Below are positions 1 to 7,125 of a stretch of DNA of 20,744 bases, in pieces. The stretch spans positions 1 to 20,744 of the forward strand of contig JAQBBQ010000036.1 in NCBI GenBank assembly GCA_032125995.1. Reading direction: 5' to 3'. A model generated the notes under the pieces. It had not been told where the DNA came from. It was given only the letters and a program-made list of their open reading frames with translations, and made no database searches. Within the stretch, counting starts at the first letter, position 1; every line of letters begins with the position of its first letter. The translations under genes were made by a program, and so were the position numbers. The stretch is from SG8-39 sp032125995 (GTDB lineage: Bacteria > Pseudomonadota > Gammaproteobacteria > Burkholderiales > SG8-39).

Positions 1-378
1 GAGGACGCGCGCACCGCGCTGCTCGACATGCGCTGCATCGGCATGCTGCCGCCGTCGTTCATCGAGTACGCGCTGCGCAGCGGCGCGGACGGTGCGTTGC
101 TCGTCAGCTGCCGCGAAGGCGAGTGCCTGTACCGGCTGGGCGCGGAGCTGACCGCGCTGCGGCTCGCCGGTGAACGCCAGCCCGTGCTGCGCGCAAGCGT
201 TCCGCGCGAGCGCCTGCGCATAGTGGCGCTCGCGGCAGGCGACGAGACCGCGCTTGCTGCGGCGCGCGACGCGCTGCGCTCTGCGCTCGAGGCGATGGGG
301 CCGGCGCCCGCGCGCCAGCCGAAGCGCGAACGTCCAGCCACGGGCGACGGGGAGGCGCGCGCGCATGTCGAGGCCTGA
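1..378 (+). CDS. MvhD/FrhD-type hydrogenase iron-sulfur (delta) subunit, 5'-truncated by window edge
   Basis: The reading frame is open from base 1, so this is the C-terminal 125 residues of a longer protein. The visible part matches the MvhD/FrhD fold: a Cys in a CIGML context followed by Pro and a helix, then GADG and the paired-Cys signature SCREGEC ahead of LYRLG. In methanogen MvhD the same layout (GADGV...GCxxGDCHY) holds a [2Fe-2S] cluster that passes electrons from hydrogenase to HdrA. The final ~35 residues are Arg/Ala/Pro-rich and look like a disordered tail. No hydrogenase gene is visible, so the partner is unknown; it is probably an HdrA-like or ferredoxin-like protein encoded upstream. 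The stop overlaps the next gene by 14 bp, which suggests translational coupling with the membrane proteins downstream. Family assignment is fairly sure; function in this organism is inference. Confidence 0.75.
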   Translation, partial: EDARTALLDMRCIGMLPPSFIEYALRSGADGALLVSCREGECLYRLGAELTALRLAGERQPVLRASVPRERLRIVALAAGDETALAAARDALRSALEAMGPAPARQPKRERPATGDGEARAHVEA

Positions 379-874
379 CGCAGCCGCGATCCTGCGCGGC
401 GTTCTCGCCTACGGCGCGTTCGGCGCACTGCTTGTGCTGATTTCGCATGCGCCACAGGTCGCGCCGCTGCCCGACGGCGCGGCGCTCCTGCAGGTCAGCA
501 TCGCCCATGCGGGTGCGCGGCTCACGCCCTGCCGCCGCCTGTCGGCTGCAGAGCTGGCCGCACGCGCGCCGAACATGCGCGCGCCCGAGGTCTGTCCACG
601 CGGGCGCTCGCCGGTGCGCATCACCGTCGAACTCGATGGCCGCACGCTGATCGACGAGACCATCGCGCCCTCCGGGCTCGGACGCGACGGCACGTCGACG
701 CTCTATCGCAAGCTTCCGGTCGGCGCGGGCGAGCGGCGGTTGACGGTGCGTGTTCAAGATGACCTGCGTGCGCCCTCGAGCGTCGTCGAGCGGCGCGCGA
801 CGCTGCGACTTGCCCCGGGCCAAGTGCTCAGCATCGACTACAAGCCCGCGCGCGGCGGGATCGTGCTGTCGTGA
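365..874 (+). CDS. membrane-anchored extracytoplasmic protein, unknown function
   Basis: 169 residues. I do not recognise the family. One hydrophobic segment at residues ~10-27 looks like an uncleaved signal anchor, placing the rest in the periplasm. The soluble part has two cysteines (C56 and C77) that could form a disulfide or bind a metal. Its C-terminal half, ~83-165, alternates short beta-type stretches and could be a small beta-sandwich. The start at 365 overlaps the iron-sulfur gene by 14 bp; longer in-frame starts would run deeper into that gene and lack the clean signal anchor. It lies between the MvhD-like gene and the oxidase-like gene, so it may be an accessory or assembly subunit of the same complex (inference). 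Confidence 0.7.
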   Translation: MSRPDAAAILRGVLAYGAFGALLVLISHAPQVAPLPDGAALLQVSIAHAGARLTPCRRLSAAELAARAPNMRAPEVCPRGRSPVRITVELDGRTLIDETIAPSGLGRDGTSTLYRKLPVGAGERRLTVRVQDDLRAPSSVVERRATLRLAPGQVLSIDYKPARGGIVLS

Positions 875-910
875 GACGATGCGGTCCGAAGGCCATCAGG
901 CGATGAGGTT

Positions 911-2317
911 GTGAATACCCGCACCCTGCTCGATGCGATCGCGATCCCGCGCGCTCGGGCGGCGCAGTACGCGCTCGCCGTGCCGACGGACGCACGCCGC
1001 CGGCTGTCGGCGGCGTGGACGCTGCTTGCGCTCGTCTCGCTCGCGGTCTCCGGCGTGTTTTCGGTCCTGCTCGTCCTCTCGCGCACGCCTGGCATCAAGG
1101 ATGTGTTTCCGCTGGTCGATTTCTTTCGTGTCGCGCTCGTGGTGCACGTCGACCTGTCGGTGCTGGTGTGGTTCCTCGCCTGCGCCGGCGCGCTGTGGTC
1201 GCTGAACGGCACGCCGCGCGCGGCCGTGCTCGGCTGGGCGGCGTTTGCGCTCGCCTGCGCGGGAACCGTGATCATCGCGCTCGCGCCCTTCGTCGGCGTG
1301 GGGCGTCCGGTGATGGCGAACTACATTCCGGTGCTCGATGAACCGGTGTTCCTCACCGGCCTGTGCCTGTTTGCGCTCGGCGTCGCGCTCACGGTGGCGC
1401 GCGGCATGTTCGCGGTGCCGCCGGTCGGCACACGGCTGGACGGCGCGGGCGCGCTGCGCTTTGGCCTGAACACCTCGCTGGTCGCGGCCGGGATGGCGCT
1501 CGTCGCGTTTGCATGGTCGTTCTGGCAGGTGCCGCAATCGCTCGACGCCAAGGCGTACTACGAGCTCGTGTTTTGGGGCGGCGGGCATGTCCTGCAGTTC
1601 ACCTGGACCCTGCTCATGTTCGTCGCCTGGCTCTGGCTTGCAGAGGCGGGCGGCGCGCCGCTGCCGCTCACGCCGCGCACCACGACGCTGCTGTTCGGCA
1701 TCGGTCTGGTGTCGGTATTCCTTACGCCAGTGATCTATCTCGCCTACGACGTGGGCTCGGTCGAGCATCACCGCCTGCACACCTGGCTGATGCGCTTTGG
1801 CGGCGGTCTGGCGATCCTGCCGTTCGCGCTCGCCGTACTCGCAGGACTCGCGCGCGCTGCGCAGCCCGCCGGCGCCGAGCGGGTGCTGCGTACCGCGCTC
1901 TTCACCTCGCTCCTGCTGTTCGGTGTCGGTGGCGTGATCGGGCTCATGATCAGCGGCTCGAACGTCAAGATCCCGGCGCACTACCACGGCAGCATTGTCG
2001 GTGTGACGCTGGCCTTCATGGGCCTGGTCTATCTGTTGCTGCCGCGCTTCGGCTTCGGCGCGGTGTCGTCGCGCGTGGCGGTCTGGCAGCTCTGGCTCTA
2101 TGCCGGCGGGCAGCTGCTGCACGTCGCGGGCCTGGTCTGGTCGGGCGGTTACGGGGTACAGCGCAAGGTCGCGGGCGCCGAGCAGGCGCTGCGCAGCATC
2201 GAGGCGGTGATCGCGATGGGCGTCATGGGACTGGGCGGGCTGATTGCCGTGATCGGCGGCACGCTATTTCTGGTGCTCGCCTTCGCGGCGGTGCTGCGCC
2301 GCAGCGCGTCGCACTGA
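911..2317 (+). CDS. heme-copper oxidase superfamily subunit I-like protein (cbb3/NOR-like, atypical)
   Basis: 468 residues with about 12 hydrophobic helices. All six canonical histidine positions can be placed: H79 (helix II, low-spin heme), H226 in GGGHVLQF (helix VI, CuB/FeB site), the pair H286-H287 (helix VII), and H357/H359 in AHYHG (helix X, the two heme irons). The usual cross-linked Tyr of A/B-type oxidases (four residues after the helix VI His) is Phe230, and the Glu that NorB has there is also absent. Tyr279 lies seven residues before the HH pair; in cbb3 CcoN the catalytic Tyr lies six before. No subunit II with CuA, CcoO or CcoP is encoded nearby. Start is GTG 911 with a weak AGG just upstream; a slightly later start is possible. 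It could be an oxidase, an NO reductase-like enzyme, or a non-canonical electron acceptor. Confidence 0.8.
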   Translation: MNTRTLLDAIAIPRARAAQYALAVPTDARRRLSAAWTLLALVSLAVSGVFSVLLVLSRTPGIKDVFPLVDFFRVALVVHVDLSVLVWFLACAGALWSLNGTPRAAVLGWAAFALACAGTVIIALAPFVGVGRPVMANYIPVLDEPVFLTGLCLFALGVALTVARGMFAVPPVGTRLDGAGALRFGLNTSLVAAGMALVAFAWSFWQVPQSLDAKAYYELVFWGGGHVLQFTWTLLMFVAWLWLAEAGGAPLPLTPRTTTLLFGIGLVSVFLTPVIYLAYDVGSVEHHRLHTWLMRFGGGLAILPFALAVLAGLARAAQPAGAERVLRTALFTSLLLFGVGGVIGLMISGSNVKIPAHYHGSIVGVTLAFMGLVYLLLPRFGFGAVSSRVAVWQLWLYAGGQLLHVAGLVWSGGYGVQRKVAGAEQALRSIEAVIAMGVMGLGGLIAVIGGTLFLVLAFAAVLRRSASH

Positions 2318-2343
2318 CACGACAGGGCAGGTCCACAAAGCGA

Positions 2344-2529
2344 ATGGAACTCGTTTATTTCACTGTCATCGCAGTTGGCCTGTACTTCACGGCCGACGCG
2401 CTGCTCGAATGGATCGAACGCAAACGCGGCGCGCGTTTCGAAAACCGCCAGATCGTGTTCTTTGCGATCATCCTGCCGCTTGCATTGCTGACGTTCTGGC
2501 TCCTGCAGGCATTCTCCGGCGGCGCGTAG
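2344..2529 (+). CDS. small two-helix membrane protein, last gene of the oxidase-like operon
   Basis: 61 residues, starting MELVYF and ending FSGGA. Two hydrophobic helices (residues ~2-21 and ~37-58) are joined by a charged loop rich in Glu, Arg and Lys. It begins 26 bp after the oxidase-like gene, on the same strand, and a terminator-like hairpin follows it. I do not recognise a family. Size and position recall the small accessory subunits of heme-copper oxidases (CcoQ-like, subunit IV-like), but there is no clear sequence match to those. The start ATG has only a poor purine-rich stretch ahead. The strongly hydrophobic helices and the tight linkage make it a credible real gene. Confidence 0.65.
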   Translation: MELVYFTVIAVGLYFTADALLEWIERKRGARFENRQIVFFAIILPLALLTFWLLQAFSGGA

Positions 2530-2550
2530 GCGGCAGACGCGATGCACCGC

Positions 2551-2586
2551 ACGCACTAAACGCACTAAACGCACTAAACGCAGTAA
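2551..2586. repeat. four 9-bp tandem repeats
   Basis: Three exact copies of ACGCACTAA (2551, 2560, 2569) are followed by a one-mismatch copy ACGCAGTAA (2578-2586). The last copy runs into the terminator-like hairpin. Function is unknown; a slippage-prone microsatellite is likely. Confidence 0.85.
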
Positions 2587-2610
2587 GCGGTTTAATCCAC
2601 ACCGCTTTTT
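2586..2610 (+). terminator. probable rho-independent terminator of the oxidase-like operon
   Basis: Arms AGCGGT (2586-2591) and ACCGCT (2601-2606) pair around a 9-base loop, and the arm runs directly into a T-rich stretch (TTTTT at 2606-2610). The stem is only 6 bp, so termination may be partial. It lies 57 bp after the stop of the small membrane protein. Confidence 0.5.
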
Positions 2611-2726
2611 CCTCCCGTCCCGCATTCCTGTCGCGTCTCAGCTAGCCAGTCCCCAGACGCGCGGGTAAACTTCCGTCGTTGCCGGTAAAGCGCGCCGGCG
2701 TCGGCGTGCAACGCCTGCCGCACCGT

Positions 2727-2768
2727 TTAGCGGTGTAGCGGTTCAGCGGTTTCACGACGGTTAGCGGT
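2727..2768. repeat. AGCGGT-containing 8-bp direct repeats upstream of otsA
   Basis: Three head-to-tail 8-bp units share AGCGGT: TTAGCGGT (2727-2734), GTAGCGGT (2735-2742) and TCAGCGGT (2743-2750). A fourth copy, TTAGCGGT, follows at 2761-2768. The cluster ends 15 bp before the otsA ATG, so it lies in the leader or promoter. It could be a regulator-binding array or simple sequence drift. Confidence 0.6.
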
Positions 2769-2783
2769 TGCGGTTCTACGACC

Positions 2784-5027
2784 ATGCGACTTTCCTTGCG
2801 CTTTATCCTCCCACTCGGCATCGCCCTCGCGGCGATGGCTTATGCGGTCGTGCCGCTCGTCGACCGCCTTGCGCTGCAGTGGTTCGTGCGCGATCTCGAT
2901 GACCGCAGTGCGCTCATCGCGCGCGGCCTGAACGAGCGGTTGGTCGATCTGGTGCGTACGCCGTCGGGCGGTCTCGTCGTCGGCCTGTTCGAGCGCGCGG
3001 TGCGCGACGAGCGCGTGTTCGCACTCGGTTTCTGCGCGCCGGACGGGAAGCTCGCCTACGCCTCTGACCGCTATCCGCGCCCCGTCGACTGCGCCGCGGT
3101 GGCGACGACGCCGGAGAACCACATGGTCCAGGTTGCGGAGGGGCCGGTGCACGTCGCGGTCACGCCAGTGGTGGAAGCCGACGGCGCGCGACTCGGGTCG
3201 CTCGTCGTCATGCACGACATGAGCTTCGTGCAGCGACGCAGTGACGAGACGCGCATGTACATCGTCTATCTGTTCGCGGCGATCGCGGCGGTTGTCGCAC
3301 TGATCACGGTGATCATCGCCGAGTTGTCCTGGCGTGGCTGGGTCGCCGGCTTCAAGGCGCTGCTCTCGGGCACGGCCTCCGAGCGCGACGACGGCAAGAC
3401 GCGCGTGCCCGAGTTGCGCCCCCTCGAGGCCGATCTCAAGGCGCTGGTGCGCGACCTCGAAGCCGAGCGCAGTGCGCACGACGAGGCCCATACGCTGTGG
3501 GGGCCCGATGCCCTGCGACGCATCCTGCGCGATGACCTGAAGGGCGACGAGATCCTGATCGTGTCGAACCGCGAGCCCTACCTGCACATGCGGCGCGAAG
3601 GCAACGTGATCGAGATCCAGCGTCCGGCGAGCGGCCTGGTGACGGCGCTCGAACCCGTGATGCGCGCCTGCTCGGGGACCTGGATCGCGCACGGCGCGGG
3701 AACCGCGGACCGCGAGTCGGTCGATCAATACGACCGGGTCATGGTGCCGCCCGACAAGCCGTCGTACCGCATCCGGCGCGTGTGGCTCAGCAAGGAGGAG
3801 GAGCAGGGCTACTACTACGGCTTCGCCAACGAAGGGCTCTGGCCGCTGTGCCATATCGCGCATGCGCGGCCCGTGTTCCGCGCCGATGACTGGGAGTACT
3901 ACAAGGCGGTCAACCAGCGATTCGCCGACGTGGTGGTGGACGAGGCGCACAGCGAAGATCCAATCGTGCTGGTGCAGGACTACCACTTCGCGCTCGCGCC
4001 GCGCATGATCCGCGAGCGCCTGCCGCTCGCGACGATCATCGCCTTCTGGCACATCCCCTGGCCCAATCCAGAGGTGTTCGGCATCCTGCCGTGGCGCGAG
4101 GAAGTGCTTGAAGGCATGCTCGGGTCGTCGATCCTCGGCTTTCACACGCAGTTCCACTGCAACAATTTCTTCGACACCGTAGACCGCTATCTGGAAGCCC
4201 GCGTCGACCGCGAGACGTACACGATTTCCCACGGTGGCGATCCGACCGAGGTGCGGCGCTACCCGATCTCGATCGAATGGCCGCCGGGTGCACTCGCCAA
4301 GCAGGCCCCGGTGGACGAATGCCGCGTACGCGTGCGCGAGCGGCTCAGCCTGCCGCCCGACCAGCGCATCGGCGTTGGCGTCGACCGGCTCGACTACACC
4401 AAAGGCATCCTCGAGCGCTTCCTCGCGGTCGAGCGCCTGCTCGAGATGAAGCCGCACTGGGTCGGGCGTTACAGCTTCCTGCAGGTTGCCGCGCCGTCGC
4501 GCTCATCGCTCGACGAGTACCAGAACCTCGAACACCGGGTGCGCGCAGCGGCGCAGCGCATCAATCATCGCTTCGGCCGGCCGGGCTACCAGCCGATCCA
4601 CCTGCTGATCGAGCATCACAGCGCCGAGCAGGTCTACGAAATCTACCGCGCCGCGGACCTCTGTTACGTCTCGAGCCTGCACGATGGCATGAACCTCGTC
4701 GCCAAGGAGTTCGTCGCCGCGCGTGACGACGAACAGGGCGTGCTCATGCTGTCGCAATTCACCGGGGCCGCGCGCGAGCTCGTCGAGGCCTTGATCGTCA
4801 ATCCCTACGACATTCAGCAATGCGCCGACGCCATGGACGTCGCACTCACGATGCATCCCGAGGAACAGCGCGCGCGCATACGCTCGATGCGGCACCTGAT
4901 CCAGCAGTTCGATGTCTACCGCTGGGCGGGACGCATGCTGATCGACGCGGCGCGCATGCGCCATCGGCGTCGGGTGTTCTCGCGCGCGCGCAGCACGCGC
5001 CTGCTGCCGACCGGCACCCACGGATGA
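2784..5027 (+). CDS. otsA: membrane-bound trehalose-6-phosphate synthase with receptor-like N-terminal module
   Basis: 747 residues, about 270 longer than E. coli OtsA. Residues ~253-728 are a GT20 domain that makes trehalose-6-phosphate from UDP-glucose and glucose-6-phosphate. Visible motifs are SNREPY (261-266), PASGLV, VQDYH (397-401), FWHIPWP (421-427), DRLDYTKG with R535 and K540 matching the catalytic Arg/Lys pair, and DGMNLVAKE ending at E642. Before it lie a membrane helix (~6-24), an extracytoplasmic region (~30-150) resembling a single Cache/PAS-like fold with C84 and C103, a second helix (~158-179), and a HAMP-like amphipathic linker (~183-232). The N-terminal module is seen directly; its sensing role is inference. 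No good ribosome site precedes ATG 2784, but the signal-anchor start fits. The stop overlaps otsB by 4 bp. Confidence 0.93.
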   Translation: MRLSLRFILPLGIALAAMAYAVVPLVDRLALQWFVRDLDDRSALIARGLNERLVDLVRTPSGGLVVGLFERAVRDERVFALGFCAPDGKLAYASDRYPRPVDCAAVATTPENHMVQVAEGPVHVAVTPVVEADGARLGSLVVMHDMSFVQRRSDETRMYIVYLFAAIAAVVALITVIIAELSWRGWVAGFKALLSGTASERDDGKTRVPELRPLEADLKALVRDLEAERSAHDEAHTLWGPDALRRILRDDLKGDEILIVSNREPYLHMRREGNVIEIQRPASGLVTALEPVMRACSGTWIAHGAGTADRESVDQYDRVMVPPDKPSYRIRRVWLSKEEEQGYYYGFANEGLWPLCHIAHARPVFRADDWEYYKAVNQRFADVVVDEAHSEDPIVLVQDYHFALAPRMIRERLPLATIIAFWHIPWPNPEVFGILPWREEVLEGMLGSSILGFHTQFHCNNFFDTVDRYLEARVDRETYTISHGGDPTEVRRYPISIEWPPGALAKQAPVDECRVRVRERLSLPPDQRIGVGVDRLDYTKGILERFLAVERLLEMKPHWVGRYSFLQVAAPSRSSLDEYQNLEHRVRAAAQRINHRFGRPGYQPIHLLIEHHSAEQVYEIYRAADLCYVSSLHDGMNLVAKEFVAARDDEQGVLMLSQFTGAARELVEALIVNPYDIQQCADAMDVALTMHPEEQRARIRSMRHLIQQFDVYRWAGRMLIDAARMRHRRRVFSRARSTRLLPTGTHG

Positions 5028-5785
5028 GCGTACCGCCGCCTGCGCCGGCGGCGAAAGGTGCAGCGCCGCCTCCACCGGCGGCACATTGGGCGATCTTCCT
5101 CGACATCGACGGCACGCTGCTCACCTATGCCGAGACACCGGACGGCGTCACCGTGGACGACGCGCTGCGTGCCCTGCTCGGGCGACTGCGGGCGCGCGGC
5201 GGCGGCGCGCTCGCGCTGGTGAGCGGTCGCGCGGTGGAGGATGTCGATGCGCTTTTCGCACCGCTCATCCTTCCGGTCGCCGGCCAGCACGGCGTCGAGC
5301 GGCGCGACGCCGCGGGGCGGTTGCACCGCCCGCCGTTTCTCGAAGAGCATCTGCGCCATGTTGCACAACGCTTCGCCGCGTTCAAAGCGCGCAATTCGGG
5401 CATCGTGTTCGAGGACAAGGGGCACAACCTCGCGCTGCACTACCGCCTCGCCCCGGCGCTCGAGCGCGAGGTGCGCAGCCTCGTCGAGCACGCCGTCGCG
5501 GAGCTCGGCGAAGGCTTTGAGGTCCAGGCCGGCAAGATGGTTTACGAGCTAAAACCCGGCGGCCACGACAAGGGCAGCGCGATCGAGGCCTTCATGTCCG
5601 AAGCGCCGTTTGCGGGGCGGGTGCCGGTGTTTATCGGTGACGACCTGACCGACGAGTTCGGTTTTGCCACCGTACAACGCCTCGGCGGACACGGGGTGAA
5701 GGTCGGTGACGGTGAAAGCGCCGCACAGTGGCGGCTGGCCGAGGTCGGCGCGGTGCGCGCCTGGCTTGCGAGCGCGGTAAAGTAA
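5024..5785 (+). CDS. otsB: trehalose-6-phosphate phosphatase
   Basis: 253 residues, HAD superfamily. It removes phosphate from the OtsA product to give free trehalose. The DxDGT nucleophile motif is DIDGT with D27 and D29, the second motif is SGR (68-70), the third Lys region is around K183 (HDKGSAI), and the acidic motif is GDDLTDE (205-211). The N-terminus has a Pro/Ala-rich stretch of ~20 residues before the HAD fold. ATG overlaps the otsA stop (ATGA), so the two are translationally coupled, in the order A then B (E. coli is otsB-otsA). It has no membrane helix, so the pathway pairs a membrane-bound synthase with a soluble phosphatase. Confidence 0.95.
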   Translation: MSVPPPAPAAKGAAPPPPAAHWAIFLDIDGTLLTYAETPDGVTVDDALRALLGRLRARGGGALALVSGRAVEDVDALFAPLILPVAGQHGVERRDAAGRLHRPPFLEEHLRHVAQRFAAFKARNSGIVFEDKGHNLALHYRLAPALEREVRSLVEHAVAELGEGFEVQAGKMVYELKPGGHDKGSAIEAFMSEAPFAGRVPVFIGDDLTDEFGFATVQRLGGHGVKVGDGESAAQWRLAEVGAVRAWLASAVK

Positions 5786-5805
5786 CGGCCCGCGCTGACG
5801 TCGCC

Positions 5806-5830
5806 ACGCTGCGACGCAGCGACGCAGCGT
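5806..5830 (+). terminator. hairpin after otsB
   Basis: Arms ACGCTGCG (5806-5813) and CGCAGCGT (5823-5830) form a perfect 8-bp stem with a 9-base loop, 20 bp past the otsB stop. No T-tract follows, so it may be a rho-dependent or mRNA-protecting 3' structure and not an intrinsic terminator. Confidence 0.4.
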
Positions 5831-5858
5831 CATTGGGGCGCACAACGGAGGAGGCGGC

Positions 5859-7028
5859 ATGGCTGTCGACGAGCGCATCGCGCGCATGCATGAGGAAATG
5901 ACCGGCTGGCGGCGCGACATCCATGCGCATCCGGAACTCGGCTTCGAGGAGAACCGTACCGCGGGGCTGGTGGCTGACCGGCTGCGCGCCTTCGGTTGCG
6001 ACGTGCACACCGGCATCGGCAAGACCGGCGTGGTCGGCGTCCTGCGCGCGGGCACGGCCAAGAAGGCGATCGGGCTGCGCGCCGACATGGATGCGTTGCC
6101 GATCCAGGAGGCCAACAGCTTCGATCACCGCTCCAAGCGCGACGGCAAGATGCACGCTTGCGGCCACGACGGCCATACGACGATGCTGCTCGGCACCGCG
6201 AAATACCTCGCCGAAACGCGGAACTTCGATGGCACGGTGCATTTCATCTTCCAGCCGGCCGAAGAGGGCATCGGCGGCGCACAGGCGATGATCGAAGACG
6301 GCCTGTTCGAGCGCTTTCCCTGCGATTCCGTGTTCGGCATGCACAACCGGCCCGGGTTGCCGCTCGGCAAGTTCGCGGTGCGCGCAGGCGCGATGATGGC
6401 GGGCGGCGGGTTCTTCGACATCGACATCACCGGCAAGGGCGCGCACGGCGCACGGCCGGAATCGAGCGTCGACTCGGTACTCGTCGCGGCGCACCTCACC
6501 ACCGCGCTGCAAAGCATCGTCTCGCGCAATACGCCGCCGGTCGAAACCGCCGTGCTCTCGGTGACCAAGATCCATAGCGGTGATGCCTACAACGTCATTC
6601 CGCAGACCGCGCGTCTCTCGGGCACGGTGCGGGCGTTTTCGCGCGAGGTGATGGCGCTCGTCGAACGTTCGATGAGACGGATCGCGAAAGGCGTGGCGGA
6701 GGGCTTTGGCGCTACGGCCGCGGTCGACTTCCGCGTGATCTTCGCGCCGACCGTGAACAACACCGAGGAGGCCGAATTCGCGGCGAGGATCTGCGGCGAG
6801 GTCGTCGGCGCCGAGAACGTCGAGCGCAATCCGCCGCTCATCATGGCCTCCGAAGACTTCTCGTTCATGCTCGAGAAGGTGCCGGGGTGCTACTTCAACC
6901 TCGGCGTCGGCGCGGGCGGCAACGTCTGCGAAGTGCACAATCCCAGCTACGACTTCAATGATGCAGCGCTGCCGCTCGGCGCGAGCGCGTTCGCGCGCAT
7001 CGTCGAGACCAAGCTCGCGAAGCGCTAG
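5859..7028 (+). CDS. M20D-family amidohydrolase (hippurate/N-acyl-amino-acid hydrolase type)
   Basis: 389 residues, the usual length of the family. These cytoplasmic enzymes use two divalent metals to cleave N-acyl or N-aroyl amino acids and some peptide-like amides. Likely metal ligands are visible: C101 and H103 in HACGHDGH, the Glu pair E135-E136 in PAEE, H162 in GMHN, and a C-terminal His in CEVHNPS. RADMDALP (74-81) and the dimerisation-domain stretch TGKGAHGARP (191-200) are also typical. The start has a strong GGAGGAGG site about 7-14 bases upstream. Substrate cannot be read from sequence; hippurate hydrolase, IAA-amino acid hydrolase and N-acetyl-diaminopimelate deacetylase all belong here. 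It lies 97 bp before the thioesterase cluster, with a hairpin between them, so it is probably a separate unit. Confidence 0.9.
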   Translation: MAVDERIARMHEEMTGWRRDIHAHPELGFEENRTAGLVADRLRAFGCDVHTGIGKTGVVGVLRAGTAKKAIGLRADMDALPIQEANSFDHRSKRDGKMHACGHDGHTTMLLGTAKYLAETRNFDGTVHFIFQPAEEGIGGAQAMIEDGLFERFPCDSVFGMHNRPGLPLGKFAVRAGAMMAGGGFFDIDITGKGAHGARPESSVDSVLVAAHLTTALQSIVSRNTPPVETAVLSVTKIHSGDAYNVIPQTARLSGTVRAFSREVMALVERSMRRIAKGVAEGFGATAAVDFRVIFAPTVNNTEEAEFAARICGEVVGAENVERNPPLIMASEDFSFMLEKVPGCYFNLGVGAGGNVCEVHNPSYDFNDAALPLGASAFARIVETKLAKR

Positions 7029-7042
7029 GGGCGGCATCGACC

Positions 7043-7076
7043 GGGCCGGCCGGTAAGCGCTACCGGCGCGCGGCCC
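7043..7076. terminator. strong GC hairpin between the amidohydrolase and thioesterase genes
   Basis: GGGCCG-GCCGGT (7043-7054) pairs with ACCGGC (7062-7067) and CGGCCC (7071-7076), giving two 6-bp stems with a 3-base bulge and a 7-base loop. There is no T-tract. It may stabilise or partly terminate the upstream message. Confidence 0.4.
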
Positions 7077-7125
7077 ACGTTCGCACCCTGCGCGCCGATC
7101 GAAATCAATAGGAGCCGAATTCCCG

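Larger units (their letters stand above)
2530..2783. other. intergenic region between the oxidase-like operon and otsA
   Basis: 254 bp without a credible gene. It holds four 9-bp tandem units (2551-2586), a terminator-like hairpin (2586-2610) and a cluster of AGCGGT-containing 8-bp repeats directly upstream of otsA (2727-2768). A promoter for otsA should lie here, but no clear -35/-10 pair is visible. Confidence 0.6.

Noticed and set aside
896..2122. 408-residue minus-strand open frame opposite the oxidase-like gene
   Set aside because: Its composition is charged and repetitive (Arg, Glu, His, Gln), it has no recognisable motif, and the plus strand encodes a clear membrane protein with placed His ligands. 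It is a GC-driven antisense shadow.
2727..4457. 576-residue minus-strand open frame opposite otsA
   Set aside because: It lies antisense to a strongly conserved GT20 domain and shows the Arg/His/Asp-rich look of antisense frames in high-GC genomes.
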